Assembly: GCA_964489835.1 (NCBI GenBank)
Contig: CAZBBC010000030.1
Location: forward strand, 1 to 35,858
Direction of reading: 5' to 3'
DNA: 35,858 nt
Origin: CAZBBC01 sp964489835
Lineage (GTDB): Bacteria > Calditrichota > Calditrichia > JAJRVZ01
The translations under genes were made by a program, and so were the position numbers. Positions 24,694 through 33,864 of the stretch are shown here, piece by piece; position 1 is the first letter of the stretch, and the number at the start of each line of letters is the position of its first letter. The notes beneath the pieces are model-generated. The model worked only from the letters and a program-made list of their open reading frames with translations. It made no database searches and was not told the DNA's origin.

Positions 24694-27600
24694 ATGAAAC
24701 AAAATTTGTTGATTCTTTTAATCTTGATACTCTCAATGGCAACAACTCTAAGTTTAGCGGATGAGTCGACGCCGGAATTATCCAACCCTGAGATTTTTCA
24801 GGTCAACCGGGCCCCGGCCCGTTGTACCGGTCAATCCTATGGGACGGTGAACCAAGCTTTAAACGGGGACAGAGAATCTTCAAAATATTTCAAACTCCTT
24901 AATGGAAATTGGAAATTTCGATGGGTCGCCAAAGCAGGGGATAGACCGCTTGAATTTTACAAACCTGCATATAATGTCAGCGAATGGGAGGAATTTCCGG
25001 TGCCCGGAATTTGGGAACTTCATGGATACGGTATTCCGGTTTTTTATGATACCAAATTTGCTTTTGGTGATCCGGATCCGCCCTTTGTTCCCGATGATCG
25101 GAATCCGGTAGGATCGTACCGGACCACTTTCAGCATCCCTGATGACTGGAATGGGCGGCAGGTGTTTATCCATCTGGGCGGTGTTAAATCGGCCTTTTAT
25201 CTTTGGGTAAATGGAGAAAAAGTAGGATATAGCGAGGACAGCTTCACACCGGCTGAGTTCAATATCAGTAAAAATTTGAAGACCGGCGAGAATACCCTGG
25301 CTGTTCAGGTTTTTAAGTATTGCGACGGTCGCTATATGGAATGCCAGAGCCTCTGGCGTTACGGTGGTATATTCCGTGATGTATATCTTTTTGCCACACC
25401 AGAAACTCACTTGCGTGATTATTTTGTACGGTGCGATTTTGATGAGGGATACAATGACGCGATGCTCAAAATTTCAGCAGAGGTGATTAACTATTCGCAT
25501 ATTACCGGAAATTCCCCTGTGCTTGAGGCACAATTATATGATCCTGCAGGTAAGATCGTAAATACTATACAACCCTTAAAAGCCAGTATTAAAAACCTGA
25601 AAAAAGGTGAATCAAGACATGTTGAATTAAGTAGCACCGTTAAAAATCCCCTCCAGTGGTCCGCCGATCAACCCAATCTGTATCAAATCCTGTTTACCTT
25701 AAAGGCACAAAATGAATTACTGATTGAGGCGCAGGAATGCAAATTCGGTTTCAGGGAAATTGAAATTAAAGATTCTCAGCTTTTAGTAAACGGTGTACCC
25801 ATTCTCCTTAAAGGGGCAAATCGCCATGAACACCTGCGGGAATCCGGACATGTTGTAACGTATGAAAGTATGGTACATGATGTCGAATTGATGAAGCAAT
25901 TCAACCTGAATACCGTACGGACATCTCATTATCCAAATGATCCCGGGTGGTATGATTTGTGTGATAAATACGGGATCTATGTTGTTGATGAGGCTAATTT
26001 AGAGTCACATGGTGTCAATGGCATTCTTCCGAAATCGAATCCCCAATGGACCGCCGCTGCCATTGACCGCCTCGACAATATGATACAGCGTGATAAAAAC
26101 CATCCCTCGGTTATCTTTTGGTCATTGGGTAATGAAGCCGGATCAGGAGAAAATTTTCTGCACATGAGAGACCATGCCCATAAAGTAGATCCAACACGGC
26201 TGGTCCATTATGAAGGTTATAACCTGGCTGGTGACGTTTACAGCCGCATGTATGCCTCGGTTGCCCGGATTACACAATATGGAGAAGAATCACATCAAAA
26301 ACCGTTATTTCTCTGTGAGTATGCACTGGGGAACGGTAATTCCATGGGTAATCTTATGGAATACTGGGAGGCAATCGAAAAATATAAGTCTCTTATCGGG
26401 GGCTGTATCTGGGACTGGGCAGACCAGGGTATTCTGGAAAAAGATGCGAAGGGGCGGTATTATTATGCCTATGCCGGGGATTACGGCCCGTTGGAGATTC
26501 CTCCGGATGCAAATTTTGTATTTTGCGGCTTGATATTTTCGGATCGTACACCGTCACCAAAATTATGGGAGTTGAAAAAGGTATATCAATATATATCTAT
26601 CCAACCAATGGCCGTATCAGAAGGCAGGATTAAAATTCAAAATAAGTACCCTTTTACTAACCTGGCGCAGTTTGATGCTTTCTGGTCCGTCGAGGAAGAC
26701 GGTGAAGAAATTCAACAGGGTCAACTGGAAGCGCTGAATATTAAACCGGGAGAAAGCGGAATAATAACGGTTCCGCTTCAAAAGATAGACCACGTACCGG
26801 GAGCGGAATACTGGCTAAAGTTGAGTTTCAGACTGAAAGAGAAAACTGTCTGGGCAGAGGAAGGGCATGAAGTAGCCTGGGAACAATTTCAACTGCCTGT
26901 GGTTATTGATAAGCCGTTTTTGGAGTTATCGAAACTTTCCGGTCTTTCTTATGAAAATCGTGATAATCAATTAATAGTCAATGGAAAAGATTTTTCGATT
27001 TCTTTTCATAAAATATCCGGTGTAATGAATTCCTTTATATATAAAGATAAAGAATTTCTTGATTCCGATGAAAGCATACCGGGTGGTCCTGTTCTCAATG
27101 TCTACCGTGCACCTACAAAAAATGACCAGGGCCTTGCGGTCCAATGGCGGAATGCCGGACTTGATCGTCTGGAAAGAAAAGTTATATCTTTTGATATTGA
27201 AGATTTGAATCGCGGCTTACTTCGGGTCAATATAAAAACAATATACACAGGAAAAAATGATTGTGGATTTGAGCATCATTGTACCTATAACATCATCGGG
27301 AACGGGCAGGTACTGGTTGATAACCAGGTAAAACCGTTTGGTTCTTTACCAACACTGGCACGAATGGGGGTGATGCTGACTCTTCCTGGAGAATTTAATA
27401 ACCTGACCTACTATGGCCGTGGCCCCCATGAAAATTACTGTGATCGCAAAAGCGGTGCCGCCCTCGACCTTTATCAAAGTTCAATTGCTGATCAGTATGT
27501 ACCCTATGGAATTCCTCAGGAAAACGGCGCCAAACAAGATGTGCGCTGGTTAGCCCTGACAAATCCGGATGGTATTGGATTGACCTTCGTGCAGGGATCG

Positions 27601-28770
27601 GAATCTTTTGCCATTACTGCTCTTCCTTATACCATCGATGACCTGGAAAAGGCCACACATCTCAATGAGTTATCACCACGGAATTTTATAACGTTGTGCA
27701 TAGACGCTCATGAACGTGGCGTCGGAAATAGTGTCGATGCGGTAGAGCGGGAAATAGACGGATTTATCATTAAGCAATGTGCTGTCGATCCGGAGGTTTA
27801 TGCCTTCAGTTATTCAATCAGGCCATATGATCCGGCGATGGGTACTTTACAATCCCGGAACCGTACCCGTATACCTGTGGTACTGGAGCCGGTTATCAAA
27901 CGAAATCCGCAAGGTTTTATATATATAAGTGCTACCACGGAAGAGGGGAACATCTATTATTCAACCGATGGTTCCGATCCCACCAATGATTCACACCCGT
28001 ACAACGGACCGTTTTTAAATGTCGGTGATTGTACGATCAAAGCGTTTGTGCATCATAAAACATTAGGGAAAAGCCGGGTCAATACTTCACATTTTGATCA
28101 ATTAATTGTCGAAAATCCCCTGATCAGCCCGAGAAATGTTTATTTTTTCAAATCCTTAGATATTGTGGTCAAATCCGAGACGGAAGATGCATCCATTTAT
28201 TACACATTGGATGGCAGTGAGCCGGACGTAAATTCAAAATTGTATACGGAGCCGATTTCGATCGATCAGGATTCACAGCTTAAATTCAGAGCCTTTAAAA
28301 GTGGTTATAAACCCAGTGATATCGCTCGTGGTGAATATAAAAAATTTATTCCGGAAGGCGGTGTCCATTACAAATATTTTACTACTGACTGGGAATCAAT
28401 ACCCCATTCTATAAAATTAATTCCAGAAAGAACCGGTACGGTAGATCAATTAAGTTACCGGGACATTGAAACAAATAAATCCACTTATGCCTTGCAATTT
28501 CTGGCGTTACTAAAGATTGAAAAAGAAGGAATGTATACATTTTATACCGGATCCAACGATGGAAGCATGCTTTATATTAATAGTACATTGGTGGTCAGCA
28601 ACGGAGGGGATCATGGCTATACAGAAGAATCCGGAAAAATTTTTCTCCCCAGGGGAGAGCATTTTATCGAGGTTGGTTATAATCAGGTGGGTGGCGGTCA
28701 GGATCTGTTTGTTTTTTACGAAGGTCCGGGAATAGAAAAGCAGGAGATACCAGCGTCAGCTTTTAAATAA
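24694..28770 (+). CDS. Secreted GH2 beta-galactosidase with chitobiase-type and PA14 C-terminal domains
   Basis: A 1358-aa exported glycoside hydrolase, LacZ-like. Signal peptide 1-22 (MKQNLLILLILILSMATTLS), sugar-binding jelly roll about 40-210, Ig-like domain, TIM barrel about 335-620, and the large beta-sandwich of long LacZ proteins about 770-1040. Catalytic acid/base is Glu481 (WSLGNEAGSG) and nucleophile Glu542 (LCEYALGNGNSMG). HYPNDPGWYDLCDKYGIYVVDEANLESHG is nearly LacZ consensus (in two parts about residues 410-440). Two chitobiase-type repeats (YYSTDGSDP, YYTLDGSEP) and a PA14 domain (about 1220-1358) replace a sorting domain. The ATG at 24694 follows AGGAAAA and begins the signal peptide; the frame's extension upstream through the N run is artefactual. 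It likely cleaves beta-galactosides in the periplasm or outside. Confidence 0.93.
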   Translation: MKQNLLILLILILSMATTLSLADESTPELSNPEIFQVNRAPARCTGQSYGTVNQALNGDRESSKYFKLLNGNWKFRWVAKAGDRPLEFYKPAYNVSEWEEFPVPGIWELHGYGIPVFYDTKFAFGDPDPPFVPDDRNPVGSYRTTFSIPDDWNGRQVFIHLGGVKSAFYLWVNGEKVGYSEDSFTPAEFNISKNLKTGENTLAVQVFKYCDGRYMECQSLWRYGGIFRDVYLFATPETHLRDYFVRCDFDEGYNDAMLKISAEVINYSHITGNSPVLEAQLYDPAGKIVNTIQPLKASIKNLKKGESRHVELSSTVKNPLQWSADQPNLYQILFTLKAQNELLIEAQECKFGFREIEIKDSQLLVNGVPILLKGANRHEHLRESGHVVTYESMVHDVELMKQFNLNTVRTSHYPNDPGWYDLCDKYGIYVVDEANLESHGVNGILPKSNPQWTAAAIDRLDNMIQRDKNHPSVIFWSLGNEAGSGENFLHMRDHAHKVDPTRLVHYEGYNLAGDVYSRMYASVARITQYGEESHQKPLFLCEYALGNGNSMGNLMEYWEAIEKYKSLIGGCIWDWADQGILEKDAKGRYYYAYAGDYGPLEIPPDANFVFCGLIFSDRTPSPKLWELKKVYQYISIQPMAVSEGRIKIQNKYPFTNLAQFDAFWSVEEDGEEIQQGQLEALNIKPGESGIITVPLQKIDHVPGAEYWLKLSFRLKEKTVWAEEGHEVAWEQFQLPVVIDKPFLELSKLSGLSYENRDNQLIVNGKDFSISFHKISGVMNSFIYKDKEFLDSDESIPGGPVLNVYRAPTKNDQGLAVQWRNAGLDRLERKVISFDIEDLNRGLLRVNIKTIYTGKNDCGFEHHCTYNIIGNGQVLVDNQVKPFGSLPTLARMGVMLTLPGEFNNLTYYGRGPHENYCDRKSGAALDLYQSSIADQYVPYGIPQENGAKQDVRWLALTNPDGIGLTFVQGSESFAITALPYTIDDLEKATHLNELSPRNFITLCIDAHERGVGNSVDAVEREIDGFIIKQCAVDPEVYAFSYSIRPYDPAMGTLQSRNRTRIPVVLEPVIKRNPQGFIYISATTEEGNIYYSTDGSDPTNDSHPYNGPFLNVGDCTIKAFVHHKTLGKSRVNTSHFDQLIVENPLISPRNVYFFKSLDIVVKSETEDASIYYTLDGSEPDVNSKLYTEPISIDQDSQLKFRAFKSGYKPSDIARGEYKKFIPEGGVHYKYFTTDWESIPHSIKLIPERTGTVDQLSYRDIETNKSTYALQFLALLKIEKEGMYTFYTGSNDGSMLYINSTLVVSNGGDHGYTEESGKIFLPRGEHFIEVGYNQVGGGQDLFVFYEGPGIEKQEIPASAFK

Positions 28771-28894
28771 AAAATAGTTTAGCACCCATTGTTTTATTCA
28801 TTATTCGAAAATCGTTAATCCTTGTTCGATATTCAATTTTTGAAGATCAACTCAATTACCACGAATTTTCGAGGTTGTGTGAGAATTAAAAGTC

Positions 28895-28925
28895 AACCAC
28901 GGGTTAACACAGATTTGCACGGATT
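28895..28925. repeat. NNCACGGATT-type degenerate repeat
   Basis: AACCACGGGTTAACACAG followed by ATTTGCACGGATT, three degenerate 10-11 nt units. The same theme appears at 12573-12587 and 24372-24388 inside the GC-rich elements. It is intergenic and non-coding. Confidence 0.5.
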
Positions 28926-29036
28926 TATTAATATTGGGTTTAAAAATAGGTAAGGACATAGTCAGTCGGGGCTAAAAAATAGAATATCAAACGATATATG
29001 TAAGTATTGTTTTTATATAAACAGGAGGAAGGTTAA

Positions 29037-30365
29037 ATGGTGTTTACACGCAGAGAATTTCTTCAGGCAAATGCGGCCGTGTCATTAGGACTGGTTGCAA
29101 AATCTTCAGGTCTTGGTCTACTGGATTTGGAGGAGAATTCAAGGAAAGTCAGAATTGGCCTTGTCGGTACTGGTAATCGTGGTAACAGTTTGTTAAGAAT
29201 CTTACTCTCGATACCGGGTGTCGAAATTGCGGCACTGTGCGATATCGATAAAGAACGCCTGGAGGCCGCTCAGGAAAAGGTTGTTGAAGCAGGTCAGAAA
29301 AAACCGGAGGGTTACTGGAAGGATGAATACGCCTTTAAGAATCTTATGGATCGTGATGATATTGAGGCAGTGATTATTGCCACCTACTGGGAATGGCATA
29401 CCCCAATGGCTGTATATGCCATGAAAGCAGGCAAATATGCCGGTACGGAAGTCCCTGCTGCCTATACCCTGGAAGAATGCTGGGAACTGGTTGATACTTA
29501 TGAAAACACCGGGATCCCCTGTATGATGCTTGAAAACTGGAGTTTCCGCCGCGATAATCTGGCAGTGCTGAACATGATCCGTAAGGGGTTGCTCGGTGAA
29601 CAGGTTCACTGCCACTGTGCCCATTCACACGATTGTATTGATCATTGGTTTTTTGATAAAGAAACAGGGGCTGATCGCTGGTCGGCAAAATTTCTGCTCA
29701 ATCATAACCGTGACCAGTACCCGACCCATCAAATCGGTCCGGTGATCAGCTGGATGGACATTGGGTGTGGTGATTATTATGATACCCTAACCTCAACCGC
29801 AACCAATTGTTTTGGTATCAATGATTATTTTATTAGAAAATTCGGTCCTGACCACCCCAATGCAAAAAGAAAATATGCGCAGGGAGATATCGTTACAACG
29901 GTGGTTCGAACAAAAAAAGGGAAATCCATTGTCATCAATTATGATATGCAGTTACCTCGTCCCTACGATAATCGATGGATGATTCAGGGGACAAAGGGTA
30001 TCTATAATGAACAGCGAAATGCTGTTTATCTGAGCGGTGTCAGTCCGGAGTATCATAAATGGGAGTCGTTTGATCCCTATCAGGAAAAATATGATCATAC
30101 CTGGTGGCGGAAGATGCAAGATAAGGCAAGCAATATATCACATGGCGGTACTGATTATCTTGAATTGAAATTATTTATCGATGCGGTAAGAAACAAAACG
30201 CAGACACCGATTGATGCTTATGATGCAGCTATTATGAGTGTAATTGGCCCCCTTTCTGAAGTTTCTATTGCCAAAGGAAGTGCTCCGGTGAAGGTACCGG
30301 ATTTTACCCGTGGCAAATGGAAAACCACAAAAACAAAGTTTGCGGTTGATACAAATAATATCTGA
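29037..30365 (+). CDS. Tat-exported Gfo/Idh/MocA-family protein, GH109-like (alpha-N-acetylgalactosaminidase type)
   Basis: A 442-aa NAD-dependent protein. The N-terminus TRREFLQANAAVSLGLVA is a Tat signal, so it is exported folded with its cofactor. The Rossmann motif is GLVGTGNRG at 41-49. The segments TYWEWHTPMAVYAMKAGKY, EVPAAYTLEECWELV, CMMLENWSFRR and LLGEQVHCHCAHSHD strongly resemble GH109 enzymes, which hydrolyse alpha-GalNAc through an NAD redox cycle; other Gfo/Idh/MocA members are plain sugar dehydrogenases. AGGAGGAAGG precedes the ATG. Placed 266 nt after the GH2 gene and before a TonB receptor, it fits a glycan-use cluster. Confidence 0.85.
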   Translation: MVFTRREFLQANAAVSLGLVAKSSGLGLLDLEENSRKVRIGLVGTGNRGNSLLRILLSIPGVEIAALCDIDKERLEAAQEKVVEAGQKKPEGYWKDEYAFKNLMDRDDIEAVIIATYWEWHTPMAVYAMKAGKYAGTEVPAAYTLEECWELVDTYENTGIPCMMLENWSFRRDNLAVLNMIRKGLLGEQVHCHCAHSHDCIDHWFFDKETGADRWSAKFLLNHNRDQYPTHQIGPVISWMDIGCGDYYDTLTSTATNCFGINDYFIRKFGPDHPNAKRKYAQGDIVTTVVRTKKGKSIVINYDMQLPRPYDNRWMIQGTKGIYNEQRNAVYLSGVSPEYHKWESFDPYQEKYDHTWWRKMQDKASNISHGGTDYLELKLFIDAVRNKTQTPIDAYDAAIMSVIGPLSEVSIAKGSAPVKVPDFTRGKWKTTKTKFAVDTNNI

Positions 30366-30376
30366 GCATTTATTTA

Positions 30377-30494
30377 ACCACGAAGCGCGCGAAGCACACG
30401 AAGTTTTTATATTTATATAATCTTTGTGTAAACTTTGCTTTAGATAAAAAAATAGTCATTTTAATATCTTCGTGACCTTCGTGGACTTCGTGGT
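30377..30494. repeat. ACCACGAAG terminal-inverted element 2
   Basis: ACCACGAAGCGCGCGAAG (from 30377; arm to 30403) and the inverted arm CTTCGTGACCTTCGTGGACT (30468-30494, ending CTTCGTGGT) frame an AT-rich core. Same design as 16011-16152 although the cores differ. It begins 12 nt after the GH109-like stop. Confidence 0.7.
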
Positions 30495-30537
30495 AAAAGA
30501 TATTTATATATTCTAATTAGAACGGCCAGAAGCCGTC

Positions 30538-30556
30538 GCTCACCTGAAGGGTGAGC
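30538..30556 (+). other. Hairpin upstream of the TonB receptor gene
   Basis: GCTCACC (30538-30544) and GGTGAGC (30550-30556) pair perfectly around TGAAG. It lies 57 nt before the receptor start and may be a leader structure or the end of an upstream transcript; no T-run follows directly. Confidence 0.5.
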
Positions 30557-30612
30557 CCTAGGTCCTCTGTGGTTATTTTTGACACTACCAAAATTATTAA
30601 TAGGTATATCGG

Positions 30613-32832
30613 ATGAAAATAATATTTAGCAGGCTATGGATATTGATCCTGACATTATTTCTGTTGCTCATACATACGAAGATTACTTTTTCCCAGGCTG
30701 TTACCGGTACAGTAACCGATGCCGAAACGAACCAACCTCTGAGTGATGTAAACATTATTATCAGTGGGACACCGTTTGGTACGACCAGTGGGGTCGATGG
30801 GAACTTTGATCTTTTCGGACTTCCGTCCGGTGAATACACATTGGAAGCTTCAATGATAGGTTATAAAATTGTCCGGATTCCTTTAACGGTCGTTACTGAC
30901 TCTTTGAGGCAAATGAATATTCAGTTGGTCCCTACCGTGTTGCAATTGAAACCGATTGAAGTGACCGCGCAACGGTATCGTGATGTCGTGGCCTCTCCAG
31001 AATCAGAGTCACCAGCACTCTATCCTGCGATATCTGTTGTAAAAAGACATGAAATTCTAAAACAGGGTGCCAAAACATTAATTGAGTCCATGCAGTATAT
31101 CCCCGGGGCGCTGGTAGAGACACGGGGAAGGAAAGTTAAGCAATTTTTTTCCATGCGTGGACAAACCTATCCTTACCCGGAATATGCCATAAATGGTTGC
31201 TGGCAGAGAGAGTTCCATGAATTACCATACTTTTTTTCATCAGCAGATATTGAAAAAATCGAGATCGTCAGATCGAGTGCTGCCTTGTTAACAGGATTAA
31301 CCGGTCTGGTTGGGATTATCAAGGTTGATACCAGGCGCTATGAGCGTGCTGAAACGTCATTTTCTGGTGAATATGGTACTTTTGAGTCTTATCGGGCCCG
31401 CTTATCTCACGGCTCAAAAATCGGTAACTTCTCATATGCGACAGGAATTGGCATTCAGGGTACCCGGGGTCCTGACCAGAAAAATGCTGCAGAAAGAATG
31501 GCTAATGTTTACGGAAGAATTGACTGGCAACCGTCAGCAGCGATCACCATTGATTTAAATTTATTTCATCTGAATGGGAAACGGGAACTGGCCTTAGCGG
31601 AACCGCCCGCCACAAATACCCTGCAAACCACTGTTTCCAAATATGATCCTTACAAATCCACGCTGGTTAATCTAAAAGCATTTTATCAGCCCAGTCAAAA
31701 AATATCCAGTGAACTATTACTCTACTACGCAAAAAGAGATCCGGTTTATGTTACGGAGGGTGATCCTTCTCCGATCAGTACTTCTGAGCGTGATTATGAA
31801 TATGGCTTTAATTTTACACAGGCGATCTCGCTGTTTACAAACAATACGCTTCGATTCGGAGGTCTTTACAACCACTGGGTGGCACCTAACGGTAAACGTT
31901 TTTATGTGGGACGCCGCTCAGATTTGGAAACTTTTTCCGCTGTGATCGTTGATGAGCACCGTTTCGGAAATTTAAACCTCGATGGCGGACTGCGCTGGTC
32001 AAAAACACATATCAATGAATACGGCGCTTTTAATATTAATGGTGTTGCCGGCGCATTCACAGCAGCGGAACCGATTGTCGATACTTGGGAACCGGCGATT
32101 GTGAACGCCAGCTTAGGCGCCGCTTATCATTTTGATTATCCATATTCTCTTCATTTAAATCTCGCTGCCGGACAGATCAAACCAAGAGAAGGCTCACTGA
32201 GTGATACCTTTGAAAAACCTGAAAATGAGATACGATCTAAAGTGGATCTTGGATTTCAGATGATGATTGAAAATATTGGTAAAATTTCTTTATCGGGATT
32301 TTATATTGCCCAAAAAAATGCCATTGTACTCAGCGATACAGTACAGATTACGGATGGACGCATCCTTGAATATTATTTAAACCGGGATCAGTACCAAACA
32401 GGTATCGAATTTGAAGCACGATCGCCTCTATGGTTTAATCGCCTGGAGTGTTTTATAAATATGTTGTCATTAAATTCACATTTTGAAGAAGATGGGGAAA
32501 ATAAAACCAATACTCAATATCCAGGATTTATTGCATCTGCCGGGTTGTATTATGATTATGCAGATATTGATATAAATCTTTTTACGAAATATGTTTCATC
32601 CTACGAAAACACCAGATTTGCTGCCCGTATCAAGGGCCAGCCAACACAACCGCAACCTCTTGGGGACTATTTTATTATAAATATGACACTGGGGAAAACT
32701 TTTGGTGAAAAATTCAAAACGAGACTATACTTTGAAGTCTATAATCTTACCAATGAACGTTATTCGACGGTGGTAGGTTATCCCGATTATGGCCGAAAAT
32801 TAATTTTGGGCGTTTCACAGACTTTATACTAG
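30613..32832 (+). CDS. TonB-dependent outer-membrane receptor
   Basis: A 739-aa outer-membrane transporter. Signal peptide 1-28 (ILTLFLLLIHTKITFSQA), a carboxypeptidase-regulatory-like domain at about 30-110 (GTVTDAETNQPLSDVNI, SGEYTLEASMIGYK), a plug at about 130-245 (GAKTLIESMQYIPGALVETR, FFSMRGQTYPYPEYAING, IEKIEIVRSSAALLTG), and a beta-barrel with NLTNERYSTVVGYPDYGRK near the end and a C-terminal aromatic (LY). The ligand is unknown: siderophore and glycan receptors share this design. No SusD partner is present. Its position after two glycosidase-like genes hints at oligosaccharide uptake. The start has no strong ribosome site. Confidence 0.9.
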   Translation: MKIIFSRLWILILTLFLLLIHTKITFSQAVTGTVTDAETNQPLSDVNIIISGTPFGTTSGVDGNFDLFGLPSGEYTLEASMIGYKIVRIPLTVVTDSLRQMNIQLVPTVLQLKPIEVTAQRYRDVVASPESESPALYPAISVVKRHEILKQGAKTLIESMQYIPGALVETRGRKVKQFFSMRGQTYPYPEYAINGCWQREFHELPYFFSSADIEKIEIVRSSAALLTGLTGLVGIIKVDTRRYERAETSFSGEYGTFESYRARLSHGSKIGNFSYATGIGIQGTRGPDQKNAAERMANVYGRIDWQPSAAITIDLNLFHLNGKRELALAEPPATNTLQTTVSKYDPYKSTLVNLKAFYQPSQKISSELLLYYAKRDPVYVTEGDPSPISTSERDYEYGFNFTQAISLFTNNTLRFGGLYNHWVAPNGKRFYVGRRSDLETFSAVIVDEHRFGNLNLDGGLRWSKTHINEYGAFNINGVAGAFTAAEPIVDTWEPAIVNASLGAAYHFDYPYSLHLNLAAGQIKPREGSLSDTFEKPENEIRSKVDLGFQMMIENIGKISLSGFYIAQKNAIVLSDTVQITDGRILEYYLNRDQYQTGIEFEARSPLWFNRLECFINMLSLNSHFEEDGENKTNTQYPGFIASAGLYYDYADIDINLFTKYVSSYENTRFAARIKGQPTQPQPLGDYFIINMTLGKTFGEKFKTRLYFEVYNLTNERYSTVVGYPDYGRKLILGVSQTLY

Positions 32833-33072
32833 CCCGAAAAACAACCCGATTGATATTCTGTGCAGATTTTAGTCAGATCATAAGGTGCATGGAATTTTCA
32901 TATTAACAATTCCGTTTGAATTTAAAGATTGTTACTCCATTCATTGAATTTAGTATATTCTCAGATATATTTATTTCTATTGCTCTGACAGCGGATGGAC
33001 TTACAAAAAATATTTAAATAGGACAAGTCGATCTTAAAAAGCCGGAAATAACTGTGAGTGAGAAGGATTTCC

Positions 33073-33357
33073 ATGTTTAAAATTACGATGGGTATCGACA
33101 ATCAAATTCATCTAGAGGGGAAATTCGATGCGGCGCGGGAGGCTGAAGCTAGATTAGTATTTGATACTATTTGTACTACTCATTTAGTAAATTTGGAAAA
33201 GCTGGATTATATCTCTAGTGCCGGATTGGGTATTTTAGTGGAGACCCAAAATAGATTAAAACACAGTGGACATCAATTAAAGTTGATAAATATGAACCTG
33301 CATATTCGCAATATATTCAGGTTCACCGGATTTGATGGAATTTTTGAAATCAAATGA
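33073..33357 (+). CDS. STAS-domain anti-sigma factor antagonist-like protein
   Basis: A 94-aa SpoIIAA-type STAS domain. VNLEKLDYISSAGLGILVET is the diagnostic helix start, with the Ser of ISSAG that is phosphorylated in partner-switching systems. I chose ATG 33073 because AAGGA lies 5 nt upstream; the frame extends to a GTG at 33058 without support. No HPK-type anti-sigma kinase is nearby, and the ECF/anti-sigma pair downstream belongs to a different mechanism, so its partner is presumably elsewhere. Confidence 0.88.
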   Translation: MFKITMGIDNQIHLEGKFDAAREAEARLVFDTICTTHLVNLEKLDYISSAGLGILVETQNRLKHSGHQLKLINMNLHIRNIFRFTGFDGIFEIK

Positions 33358-33863
33358 TCACATATCGGATTCAATCAAGCGAAGTTAGATCATTTCTGAA
33401 CCTCTTGCTTCCATTAATCATTATTATTAGTCACTCAAAGAACGTAACGTAAAATTATACTTTTCTGATACAACATAGTCAATCGTGAAACGTCAAACGT
33501 CAACCATGAAACGTGAAAACATTCCCGTCATTTCGATATGTAGGAAGATTCATTCTGAATGACACCAAAACTTTACTAATCGCTCCTGCTATCCGCCAGG
33601 GCGGAAGTACATAAGTCTTGATCAATAATAAAATAAACCAAAAAGATAATTAACCTGATCTATTCACAAACATCTCGCGCAGAAGCGCTAAGACGCATAA
33701 AGACAATGAAAAAGGACAAATGAAAAATGAATATATATCAATTTCTTTTATCTTTTGTCTTTTTTCATTTTTCATAATAATCGTTGCGTCGCTGTGAGGA
33801 ATGAATTATCCAGGTTAAATAATTTAACAAAAAAACCAACTTTTTTAATTAACGCTTGTACTT
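33358..33863. other. Intergenic region full of short dispersed repeats
   Basis: No gene. It contains a run of ACGTGAAA/ACGTCAAA-type units (33484-33520), a piece of the GC-rich element (ACTAATCGCTCCTGCTATCC at 33576-33595), a GCGC..AGACGCATAAAG unit (33675-33702), a long imperfect inverted repeat of AAATGAAAAATGA and TCATTTTTCAT (33718-33774), and TCGTTGCGTCGCTGTGAG (33781-33798). The last 30 nt hold the candidate ECF promoter. Confidence 0.65.
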
Positions 33864-33864
33864 A
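33836..33864 (+). promoter_or_regulatory. Candidate ECF promoter P1 (shared motif)
   Basis: CCAAC-N16-TGTACTTA, identical in both boxes and in spacing to 35210-35238. The AAC in the upstream box and the 16-nt spacer match ECF -35/-10 architecture. The downstream box touches the A of the sigma gene's ATG, so either transcription starts inside the annotated gene, a leaderless mRNA is made, or the motif acts otherwise. Confidence 0.55.

Noticed and set aside
29202..29688. Long antisense frames in the GH109-like gene
   Set aside because: No recognisable family and complete overlap with a well-supported gene.
33058..33072. Earlier GTG start for the STAS protein
   Set aside because: AAGGA is correctly spaced for ATG 33073, and the STAS fold begins right after it.
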